A stretch of 64,000 bases of DNA from Parvularculaceae bacterium (GTDB lineage: Bacteria > Pseudomonadota > Alphaproteobacteria > Caulobacterales > Parvularculaceae): contig JAJFFW010000082.1 in the NCBI GenBank assembly GCA_021776435.1, positions 1 to 64,000 of the forward strand. Direction: 5' to 3'. The notes under the pieces were generated by a model. It worked only from the letters and a program-made list of their open reading frames with translations. It had not been told where the DNA came from and ran no database searches. Each line of letters begins with the position of its first letter. The first letter of the stretch is position 1. Positions 39,450-49,782 of this stretch are shown here, piece by piece. The translations under genes were made by a program, and so were the position numbers.

Positions 39450-41633
39450 ATGCGAATTTTATCGTTAACAACGCTTTACCCTAATGGTGCTTCACCTACG
39501 CATGGCGTCTTTGTAGAGAACCGTCTTCGCGCTTTGATGAACACTTGCGATGCAGAAGTGCGGGTCATCGCGCCTGTTCCCTTTTTTCCTTTTAAACATT
39601 CAGTTTTCGGTCGCTATAGCGAATTTTCCCGTGCGCCATATATTGAACACCGACACGGTATAGAGGTTCATCATCCCCGGTACTTAATTCCACCAAAGAT
39701 CGGTATGACTTACGCCGTGACGGCGCTTGAACGTTGCTTTCTAAAGTCCGCCCGGGCGCTGATCGAAGAAGGGTGGGATTTCGATATTATCGATGCGCAC
39801 TATTTCTACCCTGACGGTGTTGCAACCGCTCGTATCGCTGAAAAGCTTGGAAAACCCATCACCATCACTGCTCGCGGAACCGACATTAACCTCATTCCGA
39901 AGTTTCCAAGACAACGATCGATGATACTCGAGGCCGCGCGAAAGGCAGATGCGAGCATCACTGTCGCAAGGGCGCTCAAGGAAGAGATGGTGCGCATCGG
40001 CGCGGTAGCTGAGAAAATTGAGGTCTTGCGCAATGGTGTTGATCTCGAAACTTTTCAGCCACTTGATCGCCAGAGTATCCGCAACCGAATGAAGCTTTCG
40101 GGACCGGTGATCACGAGCGTCGGCCATCTGATTGAACGCAAGGGCCATCACCTGGTCATCGAAGCGCTGTCCGGGATTCCCGATGCAACCCTCCTCATCG
40201 CGGGAAAAGGAAATGCGTTGCCAGCCCTGAAAGAGCGCGCCGCCGCGTTGGGTTTAGAAAACCGTGTTCGGTTTCTGGGCGCTGTTCCCCACGAGGGCCT
40301 TGCCGATATCTATAACGCTGCTGATGTCCTCGCCCTCGCATCTTCTCGGGAAGGTTGGCCGAACGTACTTCTTGAGGCGATGGCATGCGGGACGCCCTGC
40401 GTCGCTACGCCAGTATGGGGGTCTAGTGAAATCATCACGACGCCGGTCAGTGGGACTCTTGCGCCAGAGCGTTCTGCTGGAGCCATCGCAAAAGCAATCC
40501 GAGCCGTGTTGGAAAACCCGCCCGATCGCACAGCTACCCGGACTTATGCAGAAAAGTTCTCCTGGAATGAAACCGCGCACGGCTTACACGCATTATTTCA
40601 ACGCATTATAGAAAAGCGTAATCGCGCAGATGCATACAAAATTCACCCTGCTGCTCCTTCCAAGAGAAAGTTTCCAAAGCTGGTCGTCACCGTCGATACA
40701 GAAGAAGCATTCGACTGGTCGACTTTCTCCGCTGAAGAACACCTCGTCCATTCGCCTTCAGACGTAAACCGCTTTCAGGCGCTGTGCGAAAATTTCGGCG
40801 CCAAACCACTTTATCTCATCACCTATCCCCTACTGAGGGACCCTGAAAATGTGGCTTATTTTCATTCCCTGCGCGCCAGGGGAAAAGCCGACACCGGCAT
40901 TCACCTTCACGCCTGGACGACCCCGCCTTTTGATGGTTTAGGAGGTGAGTTTTATTCTTATCAATCAAACTTACCCGTTGAGGTTCACCAACAAAAACTG
41001 AATACGCTTGCTGAATTATATGATTCTGCATTCGGTGAAAGTGCACGCGCCCATCGGGCAGGACGCTACGGTCTCAAACTCCTCGATTACTCGCTTTTAA
41101 GTACTGTCGGGATCGATTTTGACTTTAGCCCGAGCGTCGGATTTGACTTCTCCGCCTCCGGAGGGCCGAACGAGTCCATACGCTCTAATCATCCGATGAC
41201 GGTTGAATGTCCGGATGGAAATAAAATCACCATTATTCCTGTCAGCGGCGCTCATGCGGTGCGTCATACTCAGGTTTTTCTGACTCAAGAACGCTCTTCC
41301 GCGAACCACTTCCGGCGTTGGACGGAACCTGTTCGCCTCTCCCCTGAAGGGGCAAATTTCGCAGAGCTTAAAGCGTTGACAAAACGACTCATCAAAGACG
41401 AGGTTCCCGTTTTGACCTACACGCTACACTCCTCAAGCTTGACATCTGGTGCTAACGCCTATGCTCCTGACGCTGCCGGAGTGAACAGGATCCTGGAAAC
41501 CACTCGACAATTTTTCGATTGGTTCACTAAGGAACTCGACGGCGCATTTGTTTCTCTCGACGACCTCGAAGAGGATTACAGGGGGAAAACACCAATTTCT
41601 ATCCTTAACGACCCATTAAGCAACGTCGCATAA
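39450..41633 (+). CDS. Fused glycosyltransferase (GT4) and WalW-like deacetylase-type domain (727 aa)
   Basis: Residues 1 to about 390 are a GT-B group 4 glycosyltransferase: RILSLTTLYPNGASPTHGVF, DIIDAHYFYPDGVA, VGHLIERKGHHLVIEAL, and the EX7E region SSREGWPNVLLEAMACGTP. From about residue 405 (KLVVTVDTEEAFDWSTFSAE) the protein changes into a WalW-type polysaccharide-deacetylase-like domain, with HLHAWTTPPFDG and HRAGRYGLKLLDY and a late TYTLHSSSL. In other genomes these are usually separate neighbouring genes. No stop codon or clear internal start interrupts the junction, so a true bifunctional protein is likely. It probably acts in the adjacent polysaccharide pathway. Confidence 0.88.
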   Translation: MRILSLTTLYPNGASPTHGVFVENRLRALMNTCDAEVRVIAPVPFFPFKHSVFGRYSEFSRAPYIEHRHGIEVHHPRYLIPPKIGMTYAVTALERCFLKSARALIEEGWDFDIIDAHYFYPDGVATARIAEKLGKPITITARGTDINLIPKFPRQRSMILEAARKADASITVARALKEEMVRIGAVAEKIEVLRNGVDLETFQPLDRQSIRNRMKLSGPVITSVGHLIERKGHHLVIEALSGIPDATLLIAGKGNALPALKERAAALGLENRVRFLGAVPHEGLADIYNAADVLALASSREGWPNVLLEAMACGTPCVATPVWGSSEIITTPVSGTLAPERSAGAIAKAIRAVLENPPDRTATRTYAEKFSWNETAHGLHALFQRIIEKRNRADAYKIHPAAPSKRKFPKLVVTVDTEEAFDWSTFSAEEHLVHSPSDVNRFQALCENFGAKPLYLITYPLLRDPENVAYFHSLRARGKADTGIHLHAWTTPPFDGLGGEFYSYQSNLPVEVHQQKLNTLAELYDSAFGESARAHRAGRYGLKLLDYSLLSTVGIDFDFSPSVGFDFSASGGPNESIRSNHPMTVECPDGNKITIIPVSGAHAVRHTQVFLTQERSSANHFRRWTEPVRLSPEGANFAELKALTKRLIKDEVPVLTYTLHSSSLTSGANAYAPDAAGVNRILETTRQFFDWFTKELDGAFVSLDDLEEDYRGKTPISILNDPLSNVA

Positions 41634-41672
41634 TTGTAACGACTAAGATTATCGCATGCAGAAGGCATCGCT

Positions 41673-42077
41673 ATGGAATGGGTTGATTACTCCCGAATTG
41701 TATTTGCTTTGCTCGGCGTATTGGGGGCCATCGCCCTGGCGGCGCTGGCGGCAAAAAAGGCAGGGCTTGCGCAAAGCGGCTTTTCATTGGCGCGCAAGAA
41801 GCGATTAATGTTGGTCGAAAGCCTGACGCTCGACGCACGCAGAAGACTGGCCATCATACGATGCGATGACAAAGAACATCTCATTATTTTGGGCTCCACT
41901 GGCGAAACCATCGTCGAAACCGGTATGGCGGCGGTCGAACCAGAGGCCGGGGAGCTTGCACAAGAACCTCTCGAAGGGGTTTCAGCGCAGACATTTAATG
42001 TCTTCCGAAAAGCCATCGCGAGGAACAATGTCTCGCCTCAATCGGCAGATGCGGCATCAAAGATTGAGGCCGCCTAA
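41673..42077 (+). CDS. fliO: FliO/MopB family protein (134 aa)
   Basis: Small membrane protein like FliO, an assembly factor for the flagellar type III export gate (FliP). A single N-terminal membrane helix (VFALLGVLGAIALAALAAKK) is followed by a compact cytoplasmic domain with the family pattern KKRLMLVESLTLDARRRLAI and EHLIILGSTGETIVETGM. No other flagellar genes are in the window; a separate fliO is usual in alphaproteobacteria. The C-terminus is polar and low-complexity. It follows the fused glycosyltransferase gene by 39 bases. Confidence 0.82.
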   Translation: MEWVDYSRIVFALLGVLGAIALAALAAKKAGLAQSGFSLARKKRLMLVESLTLDARRRLAIIRCDDKEHLIILGSTGETIVETGMAAVEPEAGELAQEPLEGVSAQTFNVFRKAIARNNVSPQSADAASKIEAA

Positions 42078-42163
42078 GCTCATTCCGCACGGCGTCGCCA
42101 AATATGCGACAGTCGCGACCAGCATCGACTTCTGGCCTATCCGCCATTGATCGAGAGCGCAGC

Positions 42164-42541
42164 ATGGATCTGAATCAAGTCACCATAGGCGTCCGCGACC
42201 TTCAACGGTCGATTGCATTCTATCAAAAACTTGGCCTGAAATTGATCGTCAATTCGGGTAATCCGTATGCCCGGTTTGAGTGCCCTTCCGGCGGCGCGAC
42301 GTTTTCGATTCATGTTGTCGATGATCCAGCGCCAAACGCTGTCATGCTTTATTTCGAAGTTGATGATGTGGTCGCGACAGTCACAAAGTTAAAAGAGGCT
42401 GGAATCACCTTCGAAACGGAACCAACCGATGAGAGTTGGTTATGGCGCGAAGCGCGCCTTAGCGACCCGGACGGCAACCGTCTGTGCATCTATCACGCAG
42501 GCCCTAATCGGCGCTTCCCTCCCTGGCGAATCAAGAGGTGA
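42164..42541 (+). CDS. VOC (glyoxalase/bleomycin resistance) family protein (125 aa)
   Basis: Single vicinal-oxygen-chelate domain: MDLNQVTIGVRDLQRSIAFY, LGLKLIVNSGNPYARFEC, AVMLYFEVDDVVATVTKLK and the ending WLWREARLSDPDGNRLCIYH. Metal-site candidates include the glutamate in LYFEVDD and the histidine in ICIYHAG-like ending LCIYHAGPN. The substrate is not predictable. I use the ATG at 42164; the ORF extends to 42104 without better signals and the ribosome site is weak. It is followed by a dispersed palindromic repeat. Confidence 0.82.
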   Translation: MDLNQVTIGVRDLQRSIAFYQKLGLKLIVNSGNPYARFECPSGGATFSIHVVDDPAPNAVMLYFEVDDVVATVTKLKEAGITFETEPTDESWLWREARLSDPDGNRLCIYHAGPNRRFPPWRIKR

Positions 42542-42582
42542 GACGATCAGCGGGCAGGTTGACGCCGCACCCCCTCCGTCTC

Positions 42583-42678
42583 GCCCGGATCAAGTCCGGG
42601 CTCAACACCTCCCCCGTAAACGGGGGAGGAATAGGCTGTGCTTGCGGCTGGGTGTTCTTCCCCCGCTTGCGGGGGAAG
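42583..42678. repeat. Second copy of the palindromic repeat seen near 13.6 kb
   Basis: Arms GCCCGGA/TCCGGGC at 42583-42601, CCTCCCCCGT/ACGGGGGAGG at 42608-42629 and CTTCCCCCGC/GCGGGGGAAG at 42657-42678 repeat the modules at 13643-13664 and 13782-13803 in the same order. It fills the 181-base gap between the convergent VOC gene and aspS. Confidence 0.8.
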
Positions 42679-42722
42679 TGCCGACACCGGATTTATTCCG
42701 GGGGAGGCGATGGGGGCGCCCC

Positions 42723-44522
42723 CTAGGCCTTCTTCTCTTCAATCGGTTTGACAACACGGATGTGGATTTCTTTGAGCTGCTCAGGTGAAGCTTCGGCAGG
42801 CGCATCGAGGAGAAGGTCTTCGGCCTGCTGATTCATCGGGAACATCGTCACTTCACGGATGTTTTCCTGATCGGAGAGCAGCATGACGATGCGCTCAAGT
42901 CCGAGCGCGCAGCCGCCATGCGGCGGTGCGCCGAATTTGAAGGCGTTCAGCATGCCGCCAAATTTTTCTTCAACCACGTCAGGGCCATAGCCCGCAATCT
43001 CGAACGCCTTAACCATCGTATCGGCGCGATGATTACGGATCGCGCCCGAACCCAGTTCATAGCCATTGCATACGATGTCATATTGATAAGCAAGGATCGA
43101 GAGTTTTTCTTCGTCGGTCTTCGCCGCCTCGAGAGCCTCAATCCCCCCCTGGGGCATGGAGAAAGGGTTGTGGCCGAATTCGACTTTTTTGTTTTCCTCG
43201 TCCCATTCATACATCGGAAAATCGACGATCCAACAAAACTCGAAGCGATCTTTGTCGGTCAGCTTCAATTCTTCGCCGATCAGCACCCGCGCCTTGGCGG
43301 CGACGGCGAGAAAGTCTTCGGGCTTGCCGGCGAGGAAGAAGGCGGCGTCGCCGGCCTTGAGGCCGAGCTGGGCGCGGATCGCCTCTGACCGCTCGGGGCC
43401 GATGTTCTTGGCCAGCGGTCCTTTCGCTTCATTCTCGTCAAAAATCATATAGCCCATACCGGGCAGGCCTTCGCGCTGGGCAAAACTGTTCATACGGTCA
43501 CAGAAGGCTCGGCTGCCGCCACCCGGCGCCGGGATCGCGCGGATTTCGTTGCGCGGATCGCTTTCGAGAATCTGCGAGAAAATCTTAAAACCGGAACCAC
43601 GGAAATGGTCCGAAACTTTCTGCATTTCTATCTTACAACGAAGGTCCGGCTTGTCGGTGCCGTATTTCTCCATCGCATCTTTATAGGCGATCATCGGGAA
43701 GGGATAGTCCGTCACCGGACGGCCCCCTGAAAACTGCGCGAACACATCGTGGGTCACAGGTCCGACCGCATCAAAAACGTCCTGACGTTCGACAAAACTC
43801 ATCTCAAGGTCGAGCTGGTAAAATTCTCCAGCAGAGCGATCAGCCCGCGCATCCTCATCACGAAAACACGGCGCGATCTGGTAATAGCGATCAAAGCCCG
43901 AGACCATGATCAGCTGCTTAAAGATTTGCGGCGCCTGTGGCAGCGCATAGAAACGCCCTGGATGAAGCCGTGACGGCACCAGAAAGTCGCGCGCGCCCTC
44001 AGGACTTGAAGCCGTCAGGATCGGTGTCTGAAAATCTGTGAACCCTTGACCTTCCATGCCCTCGCGGATCGTTTTAGTCACTGCCGCACGCAGCATGATA
44101 TTGGCGTGCAGGGTCTCGCGCCGCAGGTCCAGATAACGATACTTCATGCGAATGTCTTCGGGGTAGTCCGGCTCACCAAAGATTGGCAGCGGCAATTCAT
44201 CCGCAGGGGAGAGAACTTCGAAGGCTTCAAGCCGGATTTCAACGTCGCCAGTCGGCAGATTCGGATTGATGACTTCGTCAGAGCGGGCGACCACGCGCCC
44301 CTCGACACGGACTACGCTCTCAGCCCGCACAAGCTCAACTGAGTTAAAAAATGCCGCTTCCGGCTCTACCACAAGCTGTGTGAGACCGTAATGATCGCGT
44401 AGATCAATAAATAACAACCCACCATGGTCTCGTTTTCTATGGACCCAGCCCGATAAGCGGACTGTTTCACCAACGGCGGCCTTACGTAATTGGCCGCAAT
44501 TATGCGTGCGGAAGGCGTGCAT
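42723..44522 (-). CDS. aspS: Aspartyl-tRNA synthetase (599 aa)
   Basis: Class II synthetase charging tRNA(Asp). N-terminal OB-fold anticodon domain ([20 protein letters not shown]), then class II motifs: [20 protein letters not shown] (motif 1), [37 protein letters not shown] (motif 2) and [13 protein letters not shown] (motif 3). The bacterial GAD insertion domain is present around residues 290-430. Normal length. The ATG at 44522 follows GAGAGGGAA. Whether it also charges tRNA(Asn) cannot be judged here. Divergent from rnd. Confidence 0.97.
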   Translation of the reverse strand: MHAFRTHNCGQLRKAAVGETVRLSGWVHRKRDHGGLLFIDLRDHYGLTQLVVEPEAAFFNSVELVRAESVVRVEGRVVARSDEVINPNLPTGDVEIRLEAFEVLSPADELPLPIFGEPDYPEDIRMKYRYLDLRRETLHANIMLRAAVTKTIREGMEGQGFTDFQTPILTASSPEGARDFLVPSRLHPGRFYALPQAPQIFKQLIMVSGFDRYYQIAPCFRDEDARADRSAGEFYQLDLEMSFVERQDVFDAVGPVTHDVFAQFSGGRPVTDYPFPMIAYKDAMEKYGTDKPDLRCKIEMQKVSDHFRGSGFKIFSQILESDPRNEIRAIPAPGGGSRAFCDRMNSFAQREGLPGMGYMIFDENEAKGPLAKNIGPERSEAIRAQLGLKAGDAAFFLAGKPEDFLAVAAKARVLIGEELKLTDKDRFEFCWIVDFPMYEWDEENKKVEFGHNPFSMPQGGIEALEAAKTDEEKLSILAYQYDIVCNGYELGSGAIRNHRADTMVKAFEIAGYGPDVVEEKFGGMLNAFKFGAPPHGGCALGLERIVMLLSDQENIREVTMFPMNQQAEDLLLDAPAEASPEQLKEIHIRVVKPIEEKKA

Positions 44523-44685
44523 TGAATTCCCTCTCGAAAATGCGGAAGCGCCGAATTGGCCTTGGCGGGACGCGATGTCAAGAGAGGGCGCTTGGTCAAA
44601 CGCCCCTTCGCACAGTTGATTAATCAGATATACACATGGGATTCACAGGTGACGCGGGCCAGAGCCCCTGCTAGAAGCGCGCCCC

Positions 44686-45840
44686 ATGCAAGTAATTACT
44701 GACACCGACTCCTTAAAAGAATTTTCCTCAGCCCTGCGTCAGCGGCCATATGTGGCGGTTGATACGGAGTTCATGCGTGAAAAGACCTATTGGCCCATCC
44801 TATGCCTCGTTCAGGCGGCAGCCGACGGCATCGAGGCGATCATCGATCCTCTGGCTCCGGGTATAGATCTTAGCCCCCTGCTCGAGGTTCTCGCCGACGA
44901 TCAGGTCGTGAAGGTCTTTCACGCGGCGCGGCAAGATATTGAGATTTTTCACCGATTGATGGACGCAGCGCCTGAGCCTCTCTTTGACACCCAGATCGCC
45001 GCGATGGCGTGTGGGTTTGGCGATCAGATAGGGTATGAACCGCTCATGCGCGAATTACTGGACGCGCGTATCGACAAGGGGCACCGCTTCACGGACTGGG
45101 CGCGACGGCCGCTATCATCCTCTCAGCTTACCTATGCGCTCTCGGATGTCACATATCTGCGCGATGCTTATCCAATCTTGAACCACAAGCTCGACCTCGA
45201 AGGGCGCAAAATGTGGGTCGAGGAAGAAATGACCGCTCTGCTCGCCCCCGAACTTTATTATGTGGAGCCAGTCAAAGCATGGATGAGGATGAAACTCAAA
45301 AGTGTGCGCGCCAGAGAGATTGGGCCGCTGATAAAGATCTGTGAATGGCGAGAGCGCGAAGCGCAAACACGGGACCTTCCACGCGGTCGCGTTCTAAAAG
45401 ACGAGGCGATATTCGAGCTCGCCCGTTTGCGGCCTGCCAGTCCGGCGGACCTGACGCGCGCCCGATCAATTCCGTCCGGCTTTGAACGGTCCAGGTCAGG
45501 CGCCGCCCTTTTCGACGCCATCGCCGAAGGGATGGCGTTACCGCAAGAAGAACTGCCCCAGCTCGAAAAACTGGCGCGACGCAAACCGGCTCCAGCGGAT
45601 GTAGTCGACCTTTTGCGTGTATTGCTCAAGCGCCAATGCGAGGTCTTCCACGTCGCCCCGAAACTGATCGCATCATCAGCAGACCTTGAGGCGATTGCCC
45701 TTGACGACAATGCCGCGGTGCCGGCTCTCAGCGGGTGGCGACGCGATGTTTTCGGCGATGTCGCGATAAAGCTCAAAAGTGGTGAGATCGGTTTGAAACT
45801 TAAATCCGGTGCAATTGAGCTGATTGAAAACGACCACTAG
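44686..45840 (+). CDS. rnd: Ribonuclease D (384 aa)
   Basis: 3'-5' exoribonuclease of the DEDD family acting on tRNA and small RNA 3' ends. ExoI is VAVDTEFMREKTYWPILCLV; ExoII lies in KVFHAARQDIEIFHRLM; ExoIII follows with the SQLTYALSDVTYLRDAYPIL stretch (YxxxD). HRDC domains occupy the C-terminal half (ICEWREREAQTRDLPRGRVL). The ATG at 44686 has a weak ribosome site. Divergent from aspS and convergent with ppx, as I recall for other alphaproteobacteria. Confidence 0.95.
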   Translation: MQVITDTDSLKEFSSALRQRPYVAVDTEFMREKTYWPILCLVQAAADGIEAIIDPLAPGIDLSPLLEVLADDQVVKVFHAARQDIEIFHRLMDAAPEPLFDTQIAAMACGFGDQIGYEPLMRELLDARIDKGHRFTDWARRPLSSSQLTYALSDVTYLRDAYPILNHKLDLEGRKMWVEEEMTALLAPELYYVEPVKAWMRMKLKSVRAREIGPLIKICEWREREAQTRDLPRGRVLKDEAIFELARLRPASPADLTRARSIPSGFERSRSGAALFDAIAEGMALPQEELPQLEKLARRKPAPADVVDLLRVLLKRQCEVFHVAPKLIASSADLEAIALDDNAAVPALSGWRRDVFGDVAIKLKSGEIGLKLKSGAIELIENDH

Positions 45841-45939
45841 AACGCCGAGCAAAGCCAATCTGCTAGGGTTTTCGCCTGAAACGACGTGAGCGCTCTAAGC
45901 GAGAGTAATATGTGTGCATCCCATTGATCGCATTGTGCT

Positions 45940-47439
45940 TTAGCCCTCAAACTGCGCTTCAGGCGTGGCGCCAAATGCTTCCGCGAGTGACGCCAGGCGC
46001 TTACGAGGGAACTCCGTCATCAGCGCACGACAATTGGCCGGCGCGCTAAAAATAAGCTGACCGTCGTCCAGGCAAAGCGATGCGTTGCGCAATCGCGCCT
46101 CTGCCTTAGGAGCAAACGCCGCCAAAAAGCGAAGCGTTAGACCAAGTCTGGCGGCGTATTGTTGATCCTCAGGCGACAAAAGCGCAATGGCCTTTTCACT
46201 TGGCAAAGACGCACGACCCCCGCCATGACGCCGATAGAGCGCAAGCGCTGCGATGACACGCTCTCTGTGGCTGAGTCCGGCAAACGGGGCTCGCAAAACC
46301 GTCTCAAAGGCGTGTAGGGCACGCTGGTCAGGGTGGAAAAACGCGCCGATATCCACCAAAAGGCTTATCGCCTCACGTAAACGACGTTCTTCCCGCCCCT
46401 CCCCGGCGAACAAAGGATCCGCCGCCGCCATCGTCGCCGGACCGAACGCACTCCCAGGCGCAAGTCGTTCGGCATAAAATCGACAAGCTGCGAGCAATGG
46501 ATCTTCCGCACGTTCGTCTTTAGATAGATCCTTATACAAAAGGCCTTCGCGTAAGCCCGCGGCGGAAACGATTACACGTTTTACACCCGTGTGCTTTAGC
46601 AACGACCGCAAAACGACCGCAGCGTATGGCAACGTATCAATACGCTGACGTGGAATATGGGGAATATCTTCAAGTGAGCGACGACTCTGTCGCGCAATGA
46701 GATTGCATATCTCAACCGCATCCATTGACGAAAGTTCATAGTTATGAAGGACCGTGAGCGGATAGCTCTTTACCCGCATATGAATGCGCGCCACCGCTCT
46801 CCAGGCGCCGCCTACGGAATAAAGGGTATCAAACCGACCGTGCGTCAGCCAGTCGAGTCCGGTTATCGCCTGCTCGGCGATTGGCGCCGCAGCCGCCACA
46901 TTTCCTTTGGTTTCCTGCATCAGCCGCAAGGGGCCGACCGAAAGGCTGGCGCTTTCTAGCATCGCGCCGCCCTGAAGGCCGACAAGCTCGAGGCTTCCCC
47001 CGCCCATGTCGCCGACAAGTCCGGTCGCGCCGGGCTCAAAGGAAACGACCCCCATCGCCGTCAGCGCGGCTTCTTCAGCGCCTGAAATAATCTTGACGCC
47101 AAAGCCCAGCGCTTTCACTTTTTTCATGAACGCCTTGCCGTCGCGCGCTTCACGCACCGCCGCTGTGGCGATTGTATGGACCGGCGGGCTTCCATGTTCA
47201 TCAAGCAATAAGCGGAAGCGCTTCAGCGTTGAAAGCGCGTCCTCCTCCGCCGCTGGGTTGAGCGCGCCGTCCGGCGTCAAGTCGCGTCCGAGCCCACACA
47301 ACGCTTTTTCATTGCATATGGGGATGGGCGCGCGCGGTGACCCGCCGTAAATCACCAGGCGGACAGAATTCGACCCGATATCGACCACCGCACGACGCGG
47401 CGCATCTTTGTCAGTTTCGGGAACTCCTAACGGGACCAT
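45940..47439 (-). CDS. ppx: Ppx/GppA family exopolyphosphatase (499 aa)
   Basis: ASKHA-fold phosphatase removing terminal phosphate from polyphosphate or pppGpp. Phosphate-binding loops are VVDIGSNSVRLVIYGG and VGDMGGGSLELVGL; IISGAEEAALTAMGV and RRSLEDIPHIPRQRIDTLPY lie between, and RVIVSAAGLREGLLY is conserved. The C-terminal 190 residues form an HD-like helical domain, typical of longer family members. The ATG at 47439 follows AGAGGCG. It is 46 bases after ppk on the same strand, so synthesis and breakdown of polyphosphate are probably co-transcribed. Confidence 0.94.
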   Translation of the reverse strand: MVPLGVPETDKDAPRRAVVDIGSNSVRLVIYGGSPRAPIPICNEKALCGLGRDLTPDGALNPAAEEDALSTLKRFRLLLDEHGSPPVHTIATAAVREARDGKAFMKKVKALGFGVKIISGAEEAALTAMGVVSFEPGATGLVGDMGGGSLELVGLQGGAMLESASLSVGPLRLMQETKGNVAAAAPIAEQAITGLDWLTHGRFDTLYSVGGAWRAVARIHMRVKSYPLTVLHNYELSSMDAVEICNLIARQSRRSLEDIPHIPRQRIDTLPYAAVVLRSLLKHTGVKRVIVSAAGLREGLLYKDLSKDERAEDPLLAACRFYAERLAPGSAFGPATMAAADPLFAGEGREERRLREAISLLVDIGAFFHPDQRALHAFETVLRAPFAGLSHRERVIAALALYRRHGGGRASLPSEKAIALLSPEDQQYAARLGLTLRFLAAFAPKAEARLRNASLCLDDGQLIFSAPANCRALMTEFPRKRLASLAEAFGATPEAQFEG

Positions 47440-47485
47440 TTATCGCCTCTAAAAATGCTGTGCACTTGTTATCCGCCATCGACAT

Positions 47486-49738
47486 TCATCGATTCGTAGG
47501 TCGCCGTCTCATTTGCTTGCGATGAGTAAGTGTTTTGGGCGCATTGTAATCGATGGCCGCTCCACGTCCCGACAAGCTTGGATTGGTCATCATGAAAGTA
47601 TGCACATTGAATGGCTTAGAGCCTTCGGGTGTTTCAATACGGAGATAACGACCATCGGGGGTCAGTCGCCAACTCTGCGCTTCGTCGTTCAGATTAGCGA
47701 CCATGATCTGGTTGAGAACCTGCGAATGCACAGTCGGGTTCTCTACGGGGCAAAAAACCTCAACACGGCGGTTCAAGTTTCTAGGCATCAGATCCGCTGA
47801 GGAAATATACACGCGCGCATGCTTGCTTGGCAGCGGATGTCCGGCGCCGAAGCAACAGATGCGGGCGTGTTCAAGAAATCGCCCGATGATACTTTTTACA
47901 CGAATGTTTTCTGATAACCCTGGAACACCTGGACGCAAACAACAAACACCGCGAATCACCAAGTCGATCTGCACACCAGCGCCGCTCGCTTCATAAAGTT
48001 TGTCGATAATATGGCCATCCACAATGGCATTCATTTTTGCCCAAATCGTAGCCGGTCGGCCAGCCTTTGCGTGTTTGATTTCCTCGTCAATTAAAGCTGA
48101 AATTTTTTCGCGTGCATCGATTGGCGCCACCGCAAATTTTTCAAATTTTTCAGGGGCGGCATAACCGGTTACATAATTAAATACTTTCGCCGCGTCTCGC
48201 CCGATGGCGGGATCGCAGGTAAAAAGTGACAAATCTGTATAAATGCGAGCCGTTATAGGGTGATAGTTTCCCGTACCGACATGCACATAAGTGCGCATGT
48301 CGTCACCTTCACGCCGCGCGACAAACGAAAGCTTTGCATGCGTCTTATATTCAACAAATCCATAGACTACATTGACGCCGGCTCTCTCAAGGGCGCGCGC
48401 CCATCGAATGTTCGCCTCTTCGTCAAACCGGGCTTTCAATTCCACGAGGGCGGTAACATTTTTCCCTGCTTCAGCTGCTTCAATCAACGCTTCGACGATC
48501 GGAGACTGTTTTGAAGTGCGGTAAAGCGTTTGCTTGATCGCTGCAACATTCGGATCCGCCGCCGCCTGTTTTAAAAACTGCACAACGACATCAAAAGATT
48601 CATAAGGATGATGAACCAGAATGTCCTTAGCTTGAATGGCAGAAAAACAGTCGCCGCCATGCTCGCGGATACGTTCTGGAAATCGCGGATCATAAGGTTC
48701 AAACTGAACTTCAGGTCTGTCCGGGGGAATCAGCTCACTCGTTTGAGACAAACCAAGAATGCCATCGACGACAACTATATCTTGTCCGGCGGCGTGGAGT
48801 TTTTCACTAATTAATTCTTGCATATGGTGTGGCGTAGTTGCATCAATCTTTACACGGATAACATCACCGCGGCGGCGGCGCTTTAGCATTGTTTCAAATT
48901 CACGCACCAGATCTTCAGCTTCTTCTTCAATCTCGACATCAGAGTCACGCAAAATCCGTAACGCGCCAGAGCTGAGGATTTTATAGCCAGAAAAAACATG
49001 ATGAAGAAACAGCGCAATTACTTTTTCAAGGGCGATAAACCGCACCGGTGGTCGACGGTCTTTATCTGACCCGGCCGGCAAGCGAATAAACCGCCTGATT
49101 TTTAACGGTACGGGTATCAGCGCTGTCAGCACCGATCCGTCCGGCTTCTGAAGATCGAAGCAGAGAACAAAACCAAGATTAGGAATGAATGGAAAGGGGT
49201 GCGCCGGATCAAGCGCCAAGGGCGTTAAAACCGGAAAGATGTTTTTTAAAAATTCTTCGTCAAGCCAGGCACTCTCATCCGCACTCAAATCATCTGCGTT
49301 TACGGATTCAATACCGGCGTCACGCATCTTTGGCAACAGTTCAAGCCAACAGCGTTGTTGCTCTTTCATCAAATGAAGGGCTTTTTCGTTGATCAGGGTC
49401 AACTGTTCTTGCGGCGAAAGACCTTCTTGACTTAAAACGCTCACACCTTCGCGCACCTGACCGCGCAGCCCGGCAACCCGCACCATGAAAAACTCATCAA
49501 GATTGCTGGCCGAAATCGACAAAAACCTAAGGCGCTCGAGCACTGGGTGACATGCGTTGAACGCCTCTTCGAGGACACGCATATTGAACGAAAGCCACGA
49601 TAACTCACGATTGATAAACCGATCCGTAGAATCCAGACCAATCGCCCCCACAGCCTCTGTGATAGGCCGAGTGCTCGATCCATCCAATGGATCTCCATTT
49701 CCGTCGATGGGCTTCAAACCATCATCGGCGCTCTCCAT
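47486..49738 (-). CDS. ppk: Polyphosphate kinase 1 (750 aa)
   Basis: Makes long-chain polyphosphate from [23 protein letters not shown] is the N-terminal domain signature; the two catalytic histidine regions are [16 protein letters not shown] and [17 protein letters not shown], flanked by [20 protein letters not shown] and [13 protein letters not shown]. Normal length. The ATG at 49738 follows CAGGAG. Upstream 44 bases is hdaA and downstream is ppx. The hydrophilic first 35 residues are poorly conserved in the family. Confidence 0.96.
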   Translation of the reverse strand: MESADDGLKPIDGNGDPLDGSSTRPITEAVGAIGLDSTDRFINRELSWLSFNMRVLEEAFNACHPVLERLRFLSISASNLDEFFMVRVAGLRGQVREGVSVLSQEGLSPQEQLTLINEKALHLMKEQQRCWLELLPKMRDAGIESVNADDLSADESAWLDEEFLKNIFPVLTPLALDPAHPFPFIPNLGFVLCFDLQKPDGSVLTALIPVPLKIRRFIRLPAGSDKDRRPPVRFIALEKVIALFLHHVFSGYKILSSGALRILRDSDVEIEEEAEDLVREFETMLKRRRRGDVIRVKIDATTPHHMQELISEKLHAAGQDIVVVDGILGLSQTSELIPPDRPEVQFEPYDPRFPERIREHGGDCFSAIQAKDILVHHPYESFDVVVQFLKQAAADPNVAAIKQTLYRTSKQSPIVEALIEAAEAGKNVTALVELKARFDEEANIRWARALERAGVNVVYGFVEYKTHAKLSFVARREGDDMRTYVHVGTGNYHPITARIYTDLSLFTCDPAIGRDAAKVFNYVTGYAAPEKFEKFAVAPIDAREKISALIDEEIKHAKAGRPATIWAKMNAIVDGHIIDKLYEASGAGVQIDLVIRGVCCLRPGVPGLSENIRVKSIIGRFLEHARICCFGAGHPLPSKHARVYISSADLMPRNLNRRVEVFCPVENPTVHSQVLNQIMVANLNDEAQSWRLTPDGRYLRIETPEGSKPFNVHTFMMTNPSLSGRGAAIDYNAPKTLTHRKQMRRRPTNR

Positions 49739-49782
49739 AGGGATAACTCCTGTAACCTTCGTGAGGTTGGCGCAGGTTCAAT

